From Alsobacter metallidurans (lineage in GTDB: Bacteria > Pseudomonadota > Alphaproteobacteria > Rhizobiales > Beijerinckiaceae), in contig NZ_BMES01000003.1 of NCBI RefSeq assembly GCF_014636935.1, positions 124,001-188,000 on the forward strand: a stretch of 64,000 nucleotides of DNA, read 5' to 3'. Numbering within the stretch: the first letter of the stretch is position 1; each line of letters starts with the position of its first letter. Below are positions 25,086 to 33,915 of this stretch, one piece after another. A model generated the notes under the pieces. The model ran no database searches, was not told the origin of the DNA, and saw only the letters and a program-made list of their open reading frames with translations. Position numbers and translations under genes: made by a program.

Positions 25086-25991
25086 TCACTGTATCCGGGA
25101 AGTCGGGTCCGGCTCGGCCGCAAGGGCCTGCGTAACGTGGCGAAGCTTGTCGGGATTGCGGGTGATGTAGATCGCCGTGATCCGGCCGTCCTCGATGGCG
25201 AGCGCCGTCGTCTGGAGGACATCGCCACGCTCGCGGCTGACGTAGCCGGGCAGCCCGTCGATCCAGACGGGTTCGAGCAGTGTCGCCCAGCCCTCTCCCC
25301 ATTTGCGCCGCACAGCCTCATACAGGCGCAGGAGGCGGTCCAATCCCGTGATGGGGTTAATGAAGGCCAGAACCTTGCCACCGCCGTCCGCACGCAGCAC
25401 CGCGTTCTCGGCAAGAAGCGTGCGGAGCGTCGCGGTATCGCCACTGGTGGAAGCCGCGAAGAAAGCAAGTGCGATCCGCTCGCCCTCCCCTCGCTCGACT
25501 GGGAAGCGCGGACGCGCGGCTTGTACATTTCTCCTTGCCCGGACGGCGAGTTGGCGCACGGCGGCGGCTTCCCGGCCGAGCGTATCAGCGACTTCCCCGA
25601 GCGGAACCCCGAAGACGTCGTGGAGGAGGAAGGCGGCCCGCTCAAGCGGTGAGAGGCGCTCCAGCGCCATCATCAACGTCAGCGTGAGGTCGTCCTCGTC
25701 CACGCCGTCATCGTCCGCGTTCAACAGAGGTTCGGGCAACCAGGCGCCGACGTAGGTCTCGCGGCGGGCGCGAGCCGACTTCATCTCGTCGAGGCAGAGC
25801 CGGGTGACGACGCGCGCAAGGAAGGGATACGGAGCGGCGACCTTCGTCTGGTCCACCGTCACCCAACGCAGCCATGCATTCTGAACGACATCCTCGGCTT
25901 CGCTGCGCGAGCCAAGCATGCGGTACGCGATGCGCAGGAGCCGCGCCCGATGGGTCTCGAAGATGACCGTAGCGTCATCGATCTGCTGCAT
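25086..25991 (-). CDS. ECF41-type sigma factor with fused SnoaL-like regulatory domain
   Basis: A 301-residue extracytoplasmic-function sigma factor. Region 2 is at about residues 10-75 (ARLLRIAYRMLGSRSEAEDV), region 4 at about 110-165 (LERAAFLLHDVFGVPLGEVA). A C-terminal SnoaL-like domain (about 185-301) carries the DGGGK and NPDKL motifs, and a WLPEP segment lies between regions 2 and 4; these mark group ECF41. In that group the C-terminal domain replaces an anti-sigma factor and tunes activity. It is the last gene of an NmrA-like/cupin/sigma operon (38 and 81 bp gaps), preceded by TTGAGGGACGC. Two matching promoters upstream imply autoregulation. Confidence 0.93.
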   Translation of the reverse strand: MQQIDDATVIFETHRARLLRIAYRMLGSRSEAEDVVQNAWLRWVTVDQTKVAAPYPFLARVVTRLCLDEMKSARARRETYVGAWLPEPLLNADDDGVDEDDLTLTLMMALERLSPLERAAFLLHDVFGVPLGEVADTLGREAAAVRQLAVRARRNVQAARPRFPVERGEGERIALAFFAASTSGDTATLRTLLAENAVLRADGGGKVLAFINPITGLDRLLRLYEAVRRKWGEGWATLLEPVWIDGLPGYVSRERGDVLQTTALAIEDGRITAIYITRNPDKLRHVTQALAAEPDPTSRIQ

Positions 25992-26072
25992 GTGCGTCCC
26001 TCAATGATGACTTCGGCTGCCTGGGCGATGATGGCCACGGAGGAGCCCCGCCGCCCAGGATTCAGGGGTGCG

Positions 26073-26498
26073 CTACGTCTGGTCCGGCGTCGTCAGCTCG
26101 GTGTCTTTCGTATCCACGACAAAGACGGCAAGGAGTTTGGACGGCTCGACGTTACTCGCGTTGGCGCTGACGCCGTGGTGGTCGCCTGGCAATTCAACAA
26201 AGCTCTCGCCGACCCGAAAAATCTTCTCCGGACCGTCGTTGATCCGGCTGCGCACGGCGCCCCTGATCACCGTCGCCGTGATGAAGGCGGAGGCGGCGTG
26301 GGTGTGGGAGGGCGAGGAGCCACCAGGGCCATACTCCACCAGGACACCGCGCAGGCTCTTGCCGGGAACCGAAGGCAGAGGATTGTCGAAAATCGTGGTC
26401 ACGCGTGCCTCGCCCCTCGCGACATCTGCTGCCATGGCAGGGACGGCCGAGACGGAGGATACGGCAAGGAAGGTTCCCAGCAGGATTGTTCTGAACAT
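26073..26498 (-). CDS. Secreted cupin-domain protein
   Basis: A 141-residue single-domain cupin with a signal peptide (LLGTFLAVSSVSAVPAMA). The metal-binding motif appears as SPSHTHAASAFITATVIRG, followed by the second motif with ELPGDHHG. It probably binds a metal in the periplasm; function as an enzyme or a sensor is unknown. It lies between the NmrA-like gene (38 bp upstream) and the sigma factor (81 bp downstream), so it belongs to the ECF41-controlled operon. Confidence 0.85.
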   Translation of the reverse strand: MFRTILLGTFLAVSSVSAVPAMAADVARGEARVTTIFDNPLPSVPGKSLRGVLVEYGPGGSSPSHTHAASAFITATVIRGAVRSRINDGPEKIFRVGESFVELPGDHHGVSANASNVEPSKLLAVFVVDTKDTELTTPDQT

Positions 26499-26536
26499 GG
26501 GATGGATCTTTCTTCGTAGGTGGGGGAGCGCAGGGT

Positions 26537-27286
26537 TCAGGCGGTGGCGAGCCAGTTCTCGAACCGCGTCGGCCCGAGCCGCGCCGCTCCCACGTGCTCG
26601 GGAACAAGCGAACCCGACTCGAGCGCGGCGCCGAAGTAGAGCGCCGCCCTGTCGGCCTGCACCTCCCGATGGTCGCCGCCAGCGGCGATGCGGCGGGCGA
26701 CGAAGTCGCGGAACGGCAGGCGGTCGGGCCCGGCGATCTCGACCGTGACGTTGCGGGGCGGCGAGATGGCGACCTCGGCGAGCGCTGCGGCGACATCGGC
26801 GGCGGCGATGGGCTGGAAGTCGGCATCGGGTACGACGAGGCGGTCGCCGTCGACGGCTGCTTCGGCGATGGTGGCGACGAACTCGAAGAACTGGGTCGCG
26901 CGCACGATGGTGAAGGGGATGCCGGAGTCCTTGATCAGCCGCTCCTGCGCGACCTTGGCCCGGAAGTAGCCGTTTCCTTCGAGGCGGTCCGTGCCGACGA
27001 TCGACAAGGCGACATGATGCTTTACGCCCGCCTCGCGCTCGGCGGCGAGGAGGTTGCGGCCCGAGCGCTCGAAGAAGTCGAGCACCGCCGCTTCCTCGAA
27101 GGAGGGCGAGTTCGAAACGTCAACGACAGCGTCGGCTCCGGAAAGAACGTCCGCAAGGCCTTCGCCGGTCAGCGCGTTCACCCCCGTGCTCGGCGATGCC
27201 GCGATGGCCTCGTGGCCCTGTCGCGAGAGTTTGGCCGTCAGGTTTCGACCGATGAGCCCGCTTCCGCCGATCACCACGATCTTCAT
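26537..27286 (-). CDS. NmrA-like NAD(P)-binding protein (atypical SDR)
   Basis: A 249-residue Rossmann protein. The N-terminal glycine motif is VVIGGSGLIGRNLTAKL, and the chain has the NmrA/atypical SDR profile (ADAVVDVSNSPSFEE, HHVALSIVGTDRL, then FTIVRATQFFEF). The classical Tyr-Lys catalytic pair is not evident, so it may be a redox sensor or a quinone-oxidoreductase-like enzyme. I took ATG 27286, which has an AAGGAGACGG ribosome site; the upstream extension is not conserved in style. Members like this are among the usual partners of ECF41. A TGTCACA-N17-CGTC promoter ends about 70 bp upstream. Confidence 0.88.
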   Translation of the reverse strand: MKIVVIGGSGLIGRNLTAKLSRQGHEAIAASPSTGVNALTGEGLADVLSGADAVVDVSNSPSFEEAAVLDFFERSGRNLLAAEREAGVKHHVALSIVGTDRLEGNGYFRAKVAQERLIKDSGIPFTIVRATQFFEFVATIAEAAVDGDRLVVPDADFQPIAAADVAAALAEVAISPPRNVTVEIAGPDRLPFRDFVARRIAAGGDHREVQADRAALYFGAALESGSLVPEHVGAARLGPTRFENWLATA

Positions 27287-27357
27287 GGCATCCGTCTCCT
27301 TGTTCGAGAACGCACCTGGCGGCTCCATGCCGCTGTCAGGCGTCCGTTGAAACAAAG

Positions 27358-27385
27358 GACGATGTGGGAAGGGCCGGATGTGACA
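27358..27385 (-). promoter_or_regulatory. ECF41-type promoter upstream of the NmrA/cupin/sigma operon
   Basis: On the minus strand, TGTCACA (27385-27379) is followed after 17 nt by CGTC (27361-27358). The known ECF41 consensus, as I recall it, is TGTCACA with CGTC after 16 nt. The element lies 72 bp before the NmrA-like ATG. A second element of the same kind precedes the decarboxylase-like gene. Confidence 0.7.
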
Positions 27386-27483
27386 TGGCTTGGTAAAATG
27401 AGCGACGCGAGACGCAACCTGAGATCGACATCGGCGGAGGCGGAACGACTCTAGCGCCGCCCCTGCCCCTACGAGTGAGCTAG

Positions 27484-27939
27484 CTAGGCTTTTGCCTGGA
27501 CGGGGAGGCGGAAGGGAGCGCCGAGGCGGTTGAATGCGTTCATCGCCGCGATGGTGATCGTCAGGTCGACGAGGTCCTTCGGCGCGAAGGCGGCGCTTGC
27601 GGCGGCATAGGCCTCATCGGAGGCGTGCGTCTCGCTGACCAGGGTGACCTCCTCGGCCCAGGCGAGCGCGGCGCGGTACTGGTCCGAAAAGAGGTGCGGC
27701 GCCTCGGCCCAGACCGGAACCAGGACCACCTTCTCGATCGGCATCGTCTTGAGCAGGTCGCGCGTATGGAGGTCGATGCAGTGCGCGCAGCCGTTGATCT
27801 GAGACACCCGCAGGAAGATGAGGTGGATCAGCTCATTCGGCAGATCAGTGGCGGTGGTGATGTAATGGTGGATGCCGTAGAGCGCTTTGGCGCCTTGCGG
27901 AGCCACTTCGTTCCAGACCAGTCGGTTAATCTCGCTCAT
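27484..27939 (-). CDS. Carboxymuconolactone decarboxylase / AhpD-like protein
   Basis: A 151-residue AhpD-like protein with the redox/hydrolase motif INGCAHCIDLHTRDL (Cys-x-x-Cys, then His). The helical core is typical (LRVSQ, FAPKDLVDLTITIAAMNAFNRLG). Such proteins reduce peroxiredoxins or act on lactones. The frame is open far upstream, but ATG 27939 has AAGGACGAG before it. An ECF41-type promoter begins 46 bp upstream. The gene is a classic ECF41 target type; a role in handling reactive electrophiles or peroxides is an inference. Confidence 0.9.
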   Translation of the reverse strand: MSEINRLVWNEVAPQGAKALYGIHHYITTATDLPNELIHLIFLRVSQINGCAHCIDLHTRDLLKTMPIEKVVLVPVWAEAPHLFSDQYRAALAWAEEVTLVSETHASDEAYAAASAAFAPKDLVDLTITIAAMNAFNRLGAPFRLPVQAKA

Positions 27940-27985
27940 GTCTCGTCCTTGTGCTCGGAACGTGAATATCGACGTTCGGAGCAGT

Positions 27986-28012
27986 GACGAGGGCAACGAC
28001 CCTCGTGTGACA
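27986..28012 (-). promoter_or_regulatory. ECF41-type promoter upstream of the carboxymuconolactone decarboxylase gene
   Basis: On the minus strand, TGTCACA (28012-28006), a 16-nt spacer and CGTC (27989-27986) match the ECF41 consensus at the exact spacing, including a T before CGTC shared with the other site. The start codon of the decarboxylase-like gene lies 46 bp further on. Confidence 0.78.
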
Positions 28013-28261
28013 TGCGAGGCGGCACTTTCGCCGACACGGGCGCATCTCGCCGAGGCCAACCACGTGTGCTTTTGCTTACGAAGCGGAGCTAGGCTGGGGC
28101 GCCGAACAAGACTGGTCGGCGATTCATCCCAAGCAGACACACGACCGCGCTCGGGTAAAAGTCCTTTTTGTGTCAAGGGCGCGCCGTCGGGTGAGCACTC
28201 CTGCCTAGACGCAGCGGCATCAAGTCCGCACCATAACTGGAGCTCGTGTCGCGCTCCAGGA
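28013..28261. other. Non-coding gap between ECF41 promoter and the next gene
   Basis: About 250 bp between the promoter of the decarboxylase-like gene and the 3' end of the methyltransferase-like gene. Base composition is lower in G+C than its neighbours and no gene, hairpin or repeat stood out. Confidence 0.5.
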
Positions 28262-29296
28262 TCATTCGCCTTCGCTCCGCACTGCGACGAGTTCGACCTG
28301 GTCGCTGACGATGGCCGGTCGGGACCGGGCGATTGCATAGCCGGCGCGGGCTGCCAGAGGAGCAAACCCGTCGAGCCCTCTGGGAATAACCTTCACGGAG
28401 CTCTCGGCCACCATGCGGCGGCGATGCTCGTCGCCGCTGGTCACCGAGCCGATCACCGCTCTAGCGCCCCGGCCCGCGGCATGGAGGCTCGTCAGGTTGC
28501 GGACGATGGCCTCGTCCGACCCGTACTCGAAGAGGCCGCCTTCCGACGAGGCGACGATCACCGCGCCGCTCGCCGTCGCGGCGGCGACGCAATCGTCGAG
28601 GGGGGCCGTGGCGGCCCAGTCGTAGGCAATTCGCTGCATGGAGACGTCCAACCCGTGCAGCGATCGGCCGGGCTGCGCGAGCTCCCTGAGGGCCGCCGCG
28701 CCGAAGGCCGGACCCGACTCGTCGGGATCGAGGACGACGATCCGGACCGGGCCCAGCAGCTCGGGCGCGGACCGTGCCAGGAATATGAGGGCGTTCACCG
28801 CGTCCATCGCGGGACCGCCGGCGATGTCGACGAGGTGCAGCGGCCGGCCCGGCATTTCGCTCAGCTCCCGCGCCGCGGCATCGGCAATAAGGGCCGCCGT
28901 CTGCTGCATGCGCAGGCGCAGGCAGGTGACGTGCGGGGATCGGGCAAAGCTCCGGTCCACTTCGCCGTCGAACGGGGGCAGCAGGTTGGCCTCGCCGAGT
29001 TTCATGGCGTAGGTCGTGATGCCGTCCAGGAACGTCGCTCCCGGGTTGAAGACGGCTTGGAGAAAGCGGGATTTCCGTGCCGCCGAGGCGATGATCCAGC
29101 GCATGAGGAACCGCGGCGCCCTTGCGTGGCCACGCTCGTTCTCCATGAAGGCTCGGCGCAGCGCCCCGACGCTGGCGTCGTCGTCGGGGACGGCGAAACG
29201 GGGATGGGTCACGTCGATCACCGGCAGCGCGAATCCGCTCGCCGCACGGGCGAGCAGCACGCCGTCCCGGGCCAGGGCGTCGGTGCGCTCGCTCAT
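28262..29296 (-). CDS. Class I SAM-dependent methyltransferase-like protein
   Basis: A 344-residue protein with a recognisable Rossmann-type SAM motif at LHLVDIAGGPAMDAVNAL (about 155), followed by an acidic strand end RIVVLDPDESG. These resemble motifs I and II of class I methyltransferases, but the post-I Gly-rich loop is altered and no substrate-specific motif is seen. The ATG at 29296 overlaps the stop of the DUF2239 gene as ATGA, so the two are coupled. The product could be a methyltransferase or a catalytically changed relative. No function assigned. Confidence 0.6.
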   Translation of the reverse strand: MSERTDALARDGVLLARAASGFALPVIDVTHPRFAVPDDDASVGALRRAFMENERGHARAPRFLMRWIIASAARKSRFLQAVFNPGATFLDGITTYAMKLGEANLLPPFDGEVDRSFARSPHVTCLRLRMQQTAALIADAAARELSEMPGRPLHLVDIAGGPAMDAVNALIFLARSAPELLGPVRIVVLDPDESGPAFGAAALRELAQPGRSLHGLDVSMQRIAYDWAATAPLDDCVAAATASGAVIVASSEGGLFEYGSDEAIVRNLTSLHAAGRGARAVIGSVTSGDEHRRRMVAESSVKVIPRGLDGFAPLAARAGYAIARSRPAIVSDQVELVAVRSEGE

Positions 29297-29880
29297 GGGC
29301 GCTCCGTCTCGGCCCTGTCGGAGAAAGCCGGCGCGGCCAGCCGGCGGGCGTGGTCGCGCGGGTCGGCCGGCCAATCTTCTGTCAGCTCCGTGAAGCGCGA
29401 CCGCTCGCCCCGGTAGAGCGCCCGCGATGCGTCCTCATAATGCGGCGCGTTGCCCAGCATCGCCCCCATGAACCGGTCCGCGGCCTCGCGCGCGCGGCGA
29501 CCCGCCGTCTCTTCGCCATCGACCTTGCGCGCAGCCTCGACCAGCTTCCGCAATGTGACCGAGGCGCCGCCGGGCTGGTTCGCGAGCCACTCCCAGTGGC
29601 GCGGCAGGAGCGTGACCTCCCGCGGCACGACGCCGAGCTTCGGGCGACCAGCCCGCCTCGCCGCGACGTCCTCCTCGCCCCCCGCCGATGTCGGCGGCTC
29701 CGGCGCAGCTGCGCGGAAGTCGAGATCCACCTGCGCCCCCGTTTCGTCGTCGAAGACCAGGACGGCGCCGTCGGCGCCCTGCGTTCCCGCGTCGCGGAGC
29801 AGCCGGACCACCTCGTCCCAGCTTCCCGTCGCGACACGCCTCTCGCCCTTGAAGGCCGTTACCGTCCCGCCGTGCTGCAT
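29293..29880 (-). CDS. DUF2239 family protein
   Basis: A 195-residue protein with the DUF2239 pattern: an N-terminal strand region (TAFKGERRVATGSWDEV), a FDDETGAQVDLDF strand pair, then the conserved RPKLGVVPREVTLLPRHWEW and NQPGGASVTLRKLVE. The conserved part looks like a small winged-helix or ribbon-helix fold; the function of this family is unknown. ATG 29880 has a strong AGGAGGAG site. It overlaps the following methyltransferase-like gene by 4 bp. Confidence 0.87.
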   Translation of the reverse strand: MQHGGTVTAFKGERRVATGSWDEVVRLLRDAGTQGADGAVLVFDDETGAQVDLDFRAAAPEPPTSAGGEEDVAARRAGRPKLGVVPREVTLLPRHWEWLANQPGGASVTLRKLVEAARKVDGEETAGRRAREAADRFMGAMLGNAPHYEDASRALYRGERSRFTELTEDWPADPRDHARRLAAPAFSDRAETERP

Positions 29881-29989
29881 GGCTCTCCTCCTGTACGGGA
29901 GGCTTTTACCCGGACGAAATGGGCCAGTCAATATTATCCGGGTATAATTTAGCAGCCTGAAACCGGAACGGACTGCAAGTGTCCCCTTC

Positions 29990-30528
29990 TCATAGGGCGG
30001 GAAATTCGCGAGCCAGCTGGTCGATGAGCGCGCGGACGGCCGGGGGCAGCCCTCTTCTGGTCGTGAAGACGATGTGCACGATGCCATCCCTGCTCCGCCA
30101 GCCGTCGAAGACGCGAACCAGCTTGCCCGAGGCGATGGAGCCGGTGCAGGCATGGTCTGGCAGGAAGGCCACGCCCAGGCTGTCCGCCGCCGCATCGCAA
30201 AGAGCGGCATAGTCTGCGCAGGTCATGCGCGGCTCGTGGCGGAGCACATGGGTTCCACCGCCCTCGTGTTCCAGCGCCCAGGTCACCTCGCCGGTGCATC
30301 GCTCGTCCCCAGGGTGGGAAAGCCGGCGAGAGCGGTGATGTCGGGCCCGAGGCCGCTCGCGACCTGCGGGCTGGCGACGAGGATCCAGCGGGATCGTCCC
30401 AGCGAACGCATGGTCAGCGACGCATCGCTCGTCAGCTCGTGTTGCACGACTTCGCCCTGGATCCCACGGTGCGCAAGCAATGCTCTCGCAAGGTTGAGAT
30501 GTCCGCAACCCGAGACCAAATCCACCAA
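29990..30528 (-). pseudogene. Broken LysR regulator (no DNA-binding domain, frameshifted effector domain)
   Basis: Two consecutive frames together make the C-terminal half of a LysR effector domain. Frame one reads SLTMRSLGRSRWILVASPQ up to PTLGTSDAPAR and stops at 30283. Frame two resumes with GEVTWALEHEGG, then LCDAAADSLGVAFLPDHAC, KLVRVFDGWRSRDGIVHIVF and a normal C-terminus. Adding one base near 30290 would restore continuity. The N-terminal helix-turn-helix is absent, and the upstream 430 bp hold none. The truncation argues against a simple sequencing error. Confidence 0.8.
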
Positions 30529-30964
30529 GTGAGCTGGCGGGAATGCCGTGCTAACATGCTAGCAAGCTACTAGGCTATACAGGTCAAATGAATACAGTCT
30601 TGACGTATGTCTTTCGACAATTGTTGCTGAATTGGTGTCGAGCGTCCTTGCCAAAACGCCTGCCTCGAGCCAAGTTGTACAAGAGATTGCACCAGTTCGT
30701 CGCGCCAGTCCCGTCCCGTTCCTAAGCGGCTAAGACAAAGCCGGCACTGAAACCAGTGTGCCGGGGAGCATGGCTTTCTCAAACGCTGTCACGGAGATGA
30801 ACGGCTTGCCCTTGGCGCGCAGCGCCTCTGCGGCCGGGTATGAAGGCCCATCGTTCAGGTTCACGTTCACTGACGGTCACGACCTCACGATTGGGGGCCC
30901 GCTCCTCCAGAGGAAACTGATCTCGCTCAGCCGCAATTCAGCGGAGTTTGCCTAAAGTTCATGG
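30529..30964. other. Low-GC intergenic region
   Basis: About 436 bp between the LysR remnant and the SulP gene, noticeably lower in G+C. Two short open frames (30570-30782 minus, 30758-30955 plus) lack ribosome sites and recognisable content. Probably the decayed 5' part of the LysR gene plus the SulP promoter region. Confidence 0.45.
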
Positions 30965-32650
30965 GTGGAGCACGCCCTCAAAACAAAGAACAATCGCGAG
31001 GTTGCGTCGGCTTCCGGCAGGCGGCTTGGCTTCCTGCAAGACCTCACGGGGGGTCTTACGGCCGCGGCTGTCGTGCTGCCGAAGGCCATGGCCTACGCGT
31101 CCGTGGCGGGCTTGCCGGTTGCGGTGGGCCTTTACACGGCCTTTACGCCGATGGCGATCTACGCACTCCTGGGATCGTCACGCGTGCTCAGCGTGAGTTC
31201 GACGACCACGCTCGCCATACTGACAGGCGCGGAACTGGAAGGCTTGGCCATCGATGGCGGATCGGCGAGCCGAGCGGTCGCAACCCTCGTAGCGCTTGTC
31301 GGGATCGTCCTGGTGTTGGCCCGGGTTCTCAAGCTCGGCTTCGTGGCAAACTTCATCTCGATTCCTGTCCTGACGGGGTTCAAGGCCGGAATAGGCCTCG
31401 TGATCGTGCTGGACCAGGCCCCCAAGCTGCTGGGCCTGCATGTGCCTAAGCAATCCTTCTTCACTGACGCGTTGAGCGTCGTAAGATCTCTGCCGGAAAC
31501 GTCTGTTTACACCGCATCTGTCGCAGCCGTGAGCCTATGCGCCCTCGTGGCCCTGAAACAGCTGAAACCCGGCGCCCCGGCTCCGCTTTTGAGCGTCGCC
31601 GCGGCCATTCTTGCATCCTGGGCGCTCGGGCTCAGCGCGTCGGGAGTCGGTACGGTTGGATTCATCCCGAAGGGATTGCCGTCACTGACACCGCCAGACC
31701 TTACTCTGGTTCGAGACCTTTTGCCCGGCGCGTTCGGCATTGCCCTGATGAGCTTCACGGAGACCATAGCGGCCGGGCGAGCTTTCGCCGATCAGGACGA
31801 CCCTCCGATCAACGCCAACCGCGAATTGATCGCCACCGGCGCGGCGAACCTTGGCGGAGCGCTGCTTGGTGCGATGCCCGCGGGGGGCGGCGCCTCGCAA
31901 ACGGGGGTGGCCCGCGCTGCAGGCGCCAACTCGCAGCGAGCCTCGCTGGTCACCTCCGCGGCCGCGCTCGCCACAATGCTGGTTCTTGCCCCGCTGCTTG
32001 GCTTCCTGCCCCAAGCAACGCTGGCTTCAATCGTAATCCTCTACTCAGTGGTCCTCATTCAGCCCGCGGAGTTCCTGTCGATCTATCGCGTGCGGCGCAT
32101 GGAATTTCATTGGTCTGTGGTGGCGGCTGTCGGCGTCCTGGTCTTCGGCACTCTGCAAGGGATCGTCGTAGCGATCATTCTGTCCGTGGTGGGTCTCGCG
32201 CGGCAGACGGCGCAGCCCCGTGTTTCTGTGATTGGCCGCAAGCACGGGGCCGACGTGCTGCGGCCTGTGTCGCCCGAGCACCCCGACGATGAGACTTTCG
32301 AAGGGCTCCTCATCCTACGCCCTGAAGGCCGCCTCTATTTTGGCAACGCCCAAGTCGTCGCCGACCGGATTGCGACCTTCGTGGCGGATCGTCGGCCACG
32401 TGTGCTCGTGCTCGACCTGAGCCGGGTTCCGGACCTGGAATACACGGCATTGGAAATGCTGCGCGATGGCCTGCGCCGCGCAGAGAAGGCCGGGGTCGAA
32501 TTCTGGCTTGTGGGATTGAACCCTGAGGTGCTGGCCGTCGTGCGCAACGCCCAACTTGACAAGGAGCTTGGCCCAGGCCGCCTCCTGTTTAACGCCAGAG
32601 CCGCCATCGAACTGTACAACCGTGTAACCGGCCAGATGAACCGGCCTTGA
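30965..32650 (+). CDS. SulP-family anion transporter with STAS domain
   Basis: A 561-residue SulP/SLC26 transporter starting with GTG. About 11-12 membrane helices fill residues 20-420 (GLTAAAVVLPKAMAYASVAG is the signature region in the first helices). A C-terminal STAS domain lies at about 440-555 (LLILRPEGRLYFGN, then VLVLDLSRVPDLEYTALEML). These proteins carry sulfate, bicarbonate or dicarboxylates. No carbonic anhydrase or sulfur-assimilation gene is adjacent, so the substrate is open. Confidence 0.92.
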   Translation: MEHALKTKNNREVASASGRRLGFLQDLTGGLTAAAVVLPKAMAYASVAGLPVAVGLYTAFTPMAIYALLGSSRVLSVSSTTTLAILTGAELEGLAIDGGSASRAVATLVALVGIVLVLARVLKLGFVANFISIPVLTGFKAGIGLVIVLDQAPKLLGLHVPKQSFFTDALSVVRSLPETSVYTASVAAVSLCALVALKQLKPGAPAPLLSVAAAILASWALGLSASGVGTVGFIPKGLPSLTPPDLTLVRDLLPGAFGIALMSFTETIAAGRAFADQDDPPINANRELIATGAANLGGALLGAMPAGGGASQTGVARAAGANSQRASLVTSAAALATMLVLAPLLGFLPQATLASIVILYSVVLIQPAEFLSIYRVRRMEFHWSVVAAVGVLVFGTLQGIVVAIILSVVGLARQTAQPRVSVIGRKHGADVLRPVSPEHPDDETFEGLLILRPEGRLYFGNAQVVADRIATFVADRRPRVLVLDLSRVPDLEYTALEMLRDGLRRAEKAGVEFWLVGLNPEVLAVVRNAQLDKELGPGRLLFNARAAIELYNRVTGQMNRP

Positions 32651-32914
32651 CGCCGTTTGAAGGGCTGGGGACGTCAGCGGCTGTTCTTGACGGCACGCGG
32701 CGTCGTGACCGTGCGCGGGGTGCTGGACGCCTTTTCGGACGAGCCTGAGGCGATCGTGTCGCGGCTTGTGCTCGATCGAGAAGAACCTTGGCGCGAAGCA
32801 GGCAACGCCACCTGGCGAGTTCACACGCAACAATCGGTCGGTGTTCTCCTCCGCGGAACCGGCCTGTCGGGCGGCGATTGAGATAACGCCGAGATTGGAG
32901 TGGGAGCGCTGCGG

Positions 32915-33196
32915 ATGAAGCTCACCGTCTTGTTCAGTTGCGGGGCCGCCGCGGTCACGTGGTCACAACCATCTCTGGCCATGCCGTCGTTCTTGCCGGA
33001 GAGCCAAGCCTCCGTTCATCGCGTGCGCATGGTGTGCGACGAGTGGGGTCGCTGCTGGGACCAGCCGACCTATCGCACGCAGCGACCTTACGGCTACGGC
33101 GACCCTTATGTTCGGGGCGAGGACCGGCGGCCGCCCAGCAAATGGGAGCGGAAAGGATTTTGTCCGCCTGGCCAGGCCAAAAAGGGAAACTGCTGA
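32915..33196 (+). CDS. Small secreted protein of a Hyphomicrobiales family
   Basis: A 93-residue protein with a signal peptide (VLFSCGAAAVTWSQPSLA). The mature part has the motif RVRMVCDEWGRCWDQP, then a Tyr/Arg/Gly-rich segment and CPPGQAKKGNC at the end. Proteins with this WGRCW pattern are frequent in Bradyrhizobium- and Methylobacterium-like genomes and have no known function. The four cysteines could form disulfides. ATG 32915 follows a GGAG about 15 bp upstream. Confidence 0.72.
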   Translation: MKLTVLFSCGAAAVTWSQPSLAMPSFLPESQASVHRVRMVCDEWGRCWDQPTYRTQRPYGYGDPYVRGEDRRPPSKWERKGFCPPGQAKKGNC

Positions 33197-33525
33197 GCAA
33201 CATTCGCATGAGAGAAGCAGATTTCTCGCCCGGCGCCAGGGACGCCCGGAGATCCGGGGGTTGCCTTTGTAGAGTCACCGGGTTCGGCCGGGGAGGCAGC
33301 CCGCCTGCGTTGACCAGATGCTCACTCGACAGCAGACGATCATCGTCAAGCGTGACGATACGCATCAGGACGTGCGGCTGAGCGAAGATCGCCGGAAGAG
33401 AGCCGGGATAAGCTCCCGTTTCATCGCGCCGTATCCCGTCTGGCCGGCATTAATACGCGATGAACAGCCTGGCCATTCCGCATTCAGGTCGCCGATGTAG
33501 GGTGCGCCCTTGTTAGGAGGGCCCC
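33197..33525. other. Intergenic region without clear gene
   Basis: Some 329 bp between two small genes. A 60-codon frame at 33318-33500 has no recognisable content or ribosome site. No repeat or hairpin of note was seen. Confidence 0.5.
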
Positions 33526-33756
33526 ATGGCCACGTTCAAAATCGGACTTGTTTCTAGAGATTTCCTCCACGACGACGGGCTCGTTGAATTCGTCGCCGAG
33601 GTGGACGGACTGACATTTTATGATGCGTGCCAAAGACACGCTTCCACCAACGCAGCTTTTCGTGAGAGCTTCGATCCGAGCTCGATGACTTGCCGAGGAC
33701 AAAGGCTCGTCTCGCTGGACCACTATGTCCGGGCGAAATTGACGCCACCGTTATAA
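33526..33756 (+). CDS. Conserved-looking hypothetical protein, 76 residues
   Basis: A short frame with a very strong AGGAGGG site five bases before its ATG. It has a plausible soluble composition (VSRDFLHDDGLVEFVAEVDG, DACQRHASTNAAFRESFD). No domain was recognised. The ribosome site and even codon usage are the main support for a real gene. Confidence 0.6.
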   Translation: MATFKIGLVSRDFLHDDGLVEFVAEVDGLTFYDACQRHASTNAAFRESFDPSSMTCRGQRLVSLDHYVRAKLTPPL

Positions 33757-33915
33757 CCCCTCCTCCGCGCATATCGGCTCCAAGCCGACCGCCTTGCGAC
33801 GGATCACTTAACGTAAACCGGGTCTGCCGCGAGAGCAGAGGCGCTGACTACATTTTAATGATTTAACGCCAAACCTGCGAACTCCAGCCTCCGGGAATAG
33901 GCTCTAGGGTTCCAT

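Noticed and set aside
27887-29416. A 509-codon plus-strand open frame over the methyltransferase-like gene
   Set aside because: Shadow of the minus-strand gene; starts within the decarboxylase-like gene and shows no motif.
32657-32881. A 74-codon frame after the SulP gene
   Set aside because: TTG start with no ribosome site and no recognisable content; could not be separated from chance.
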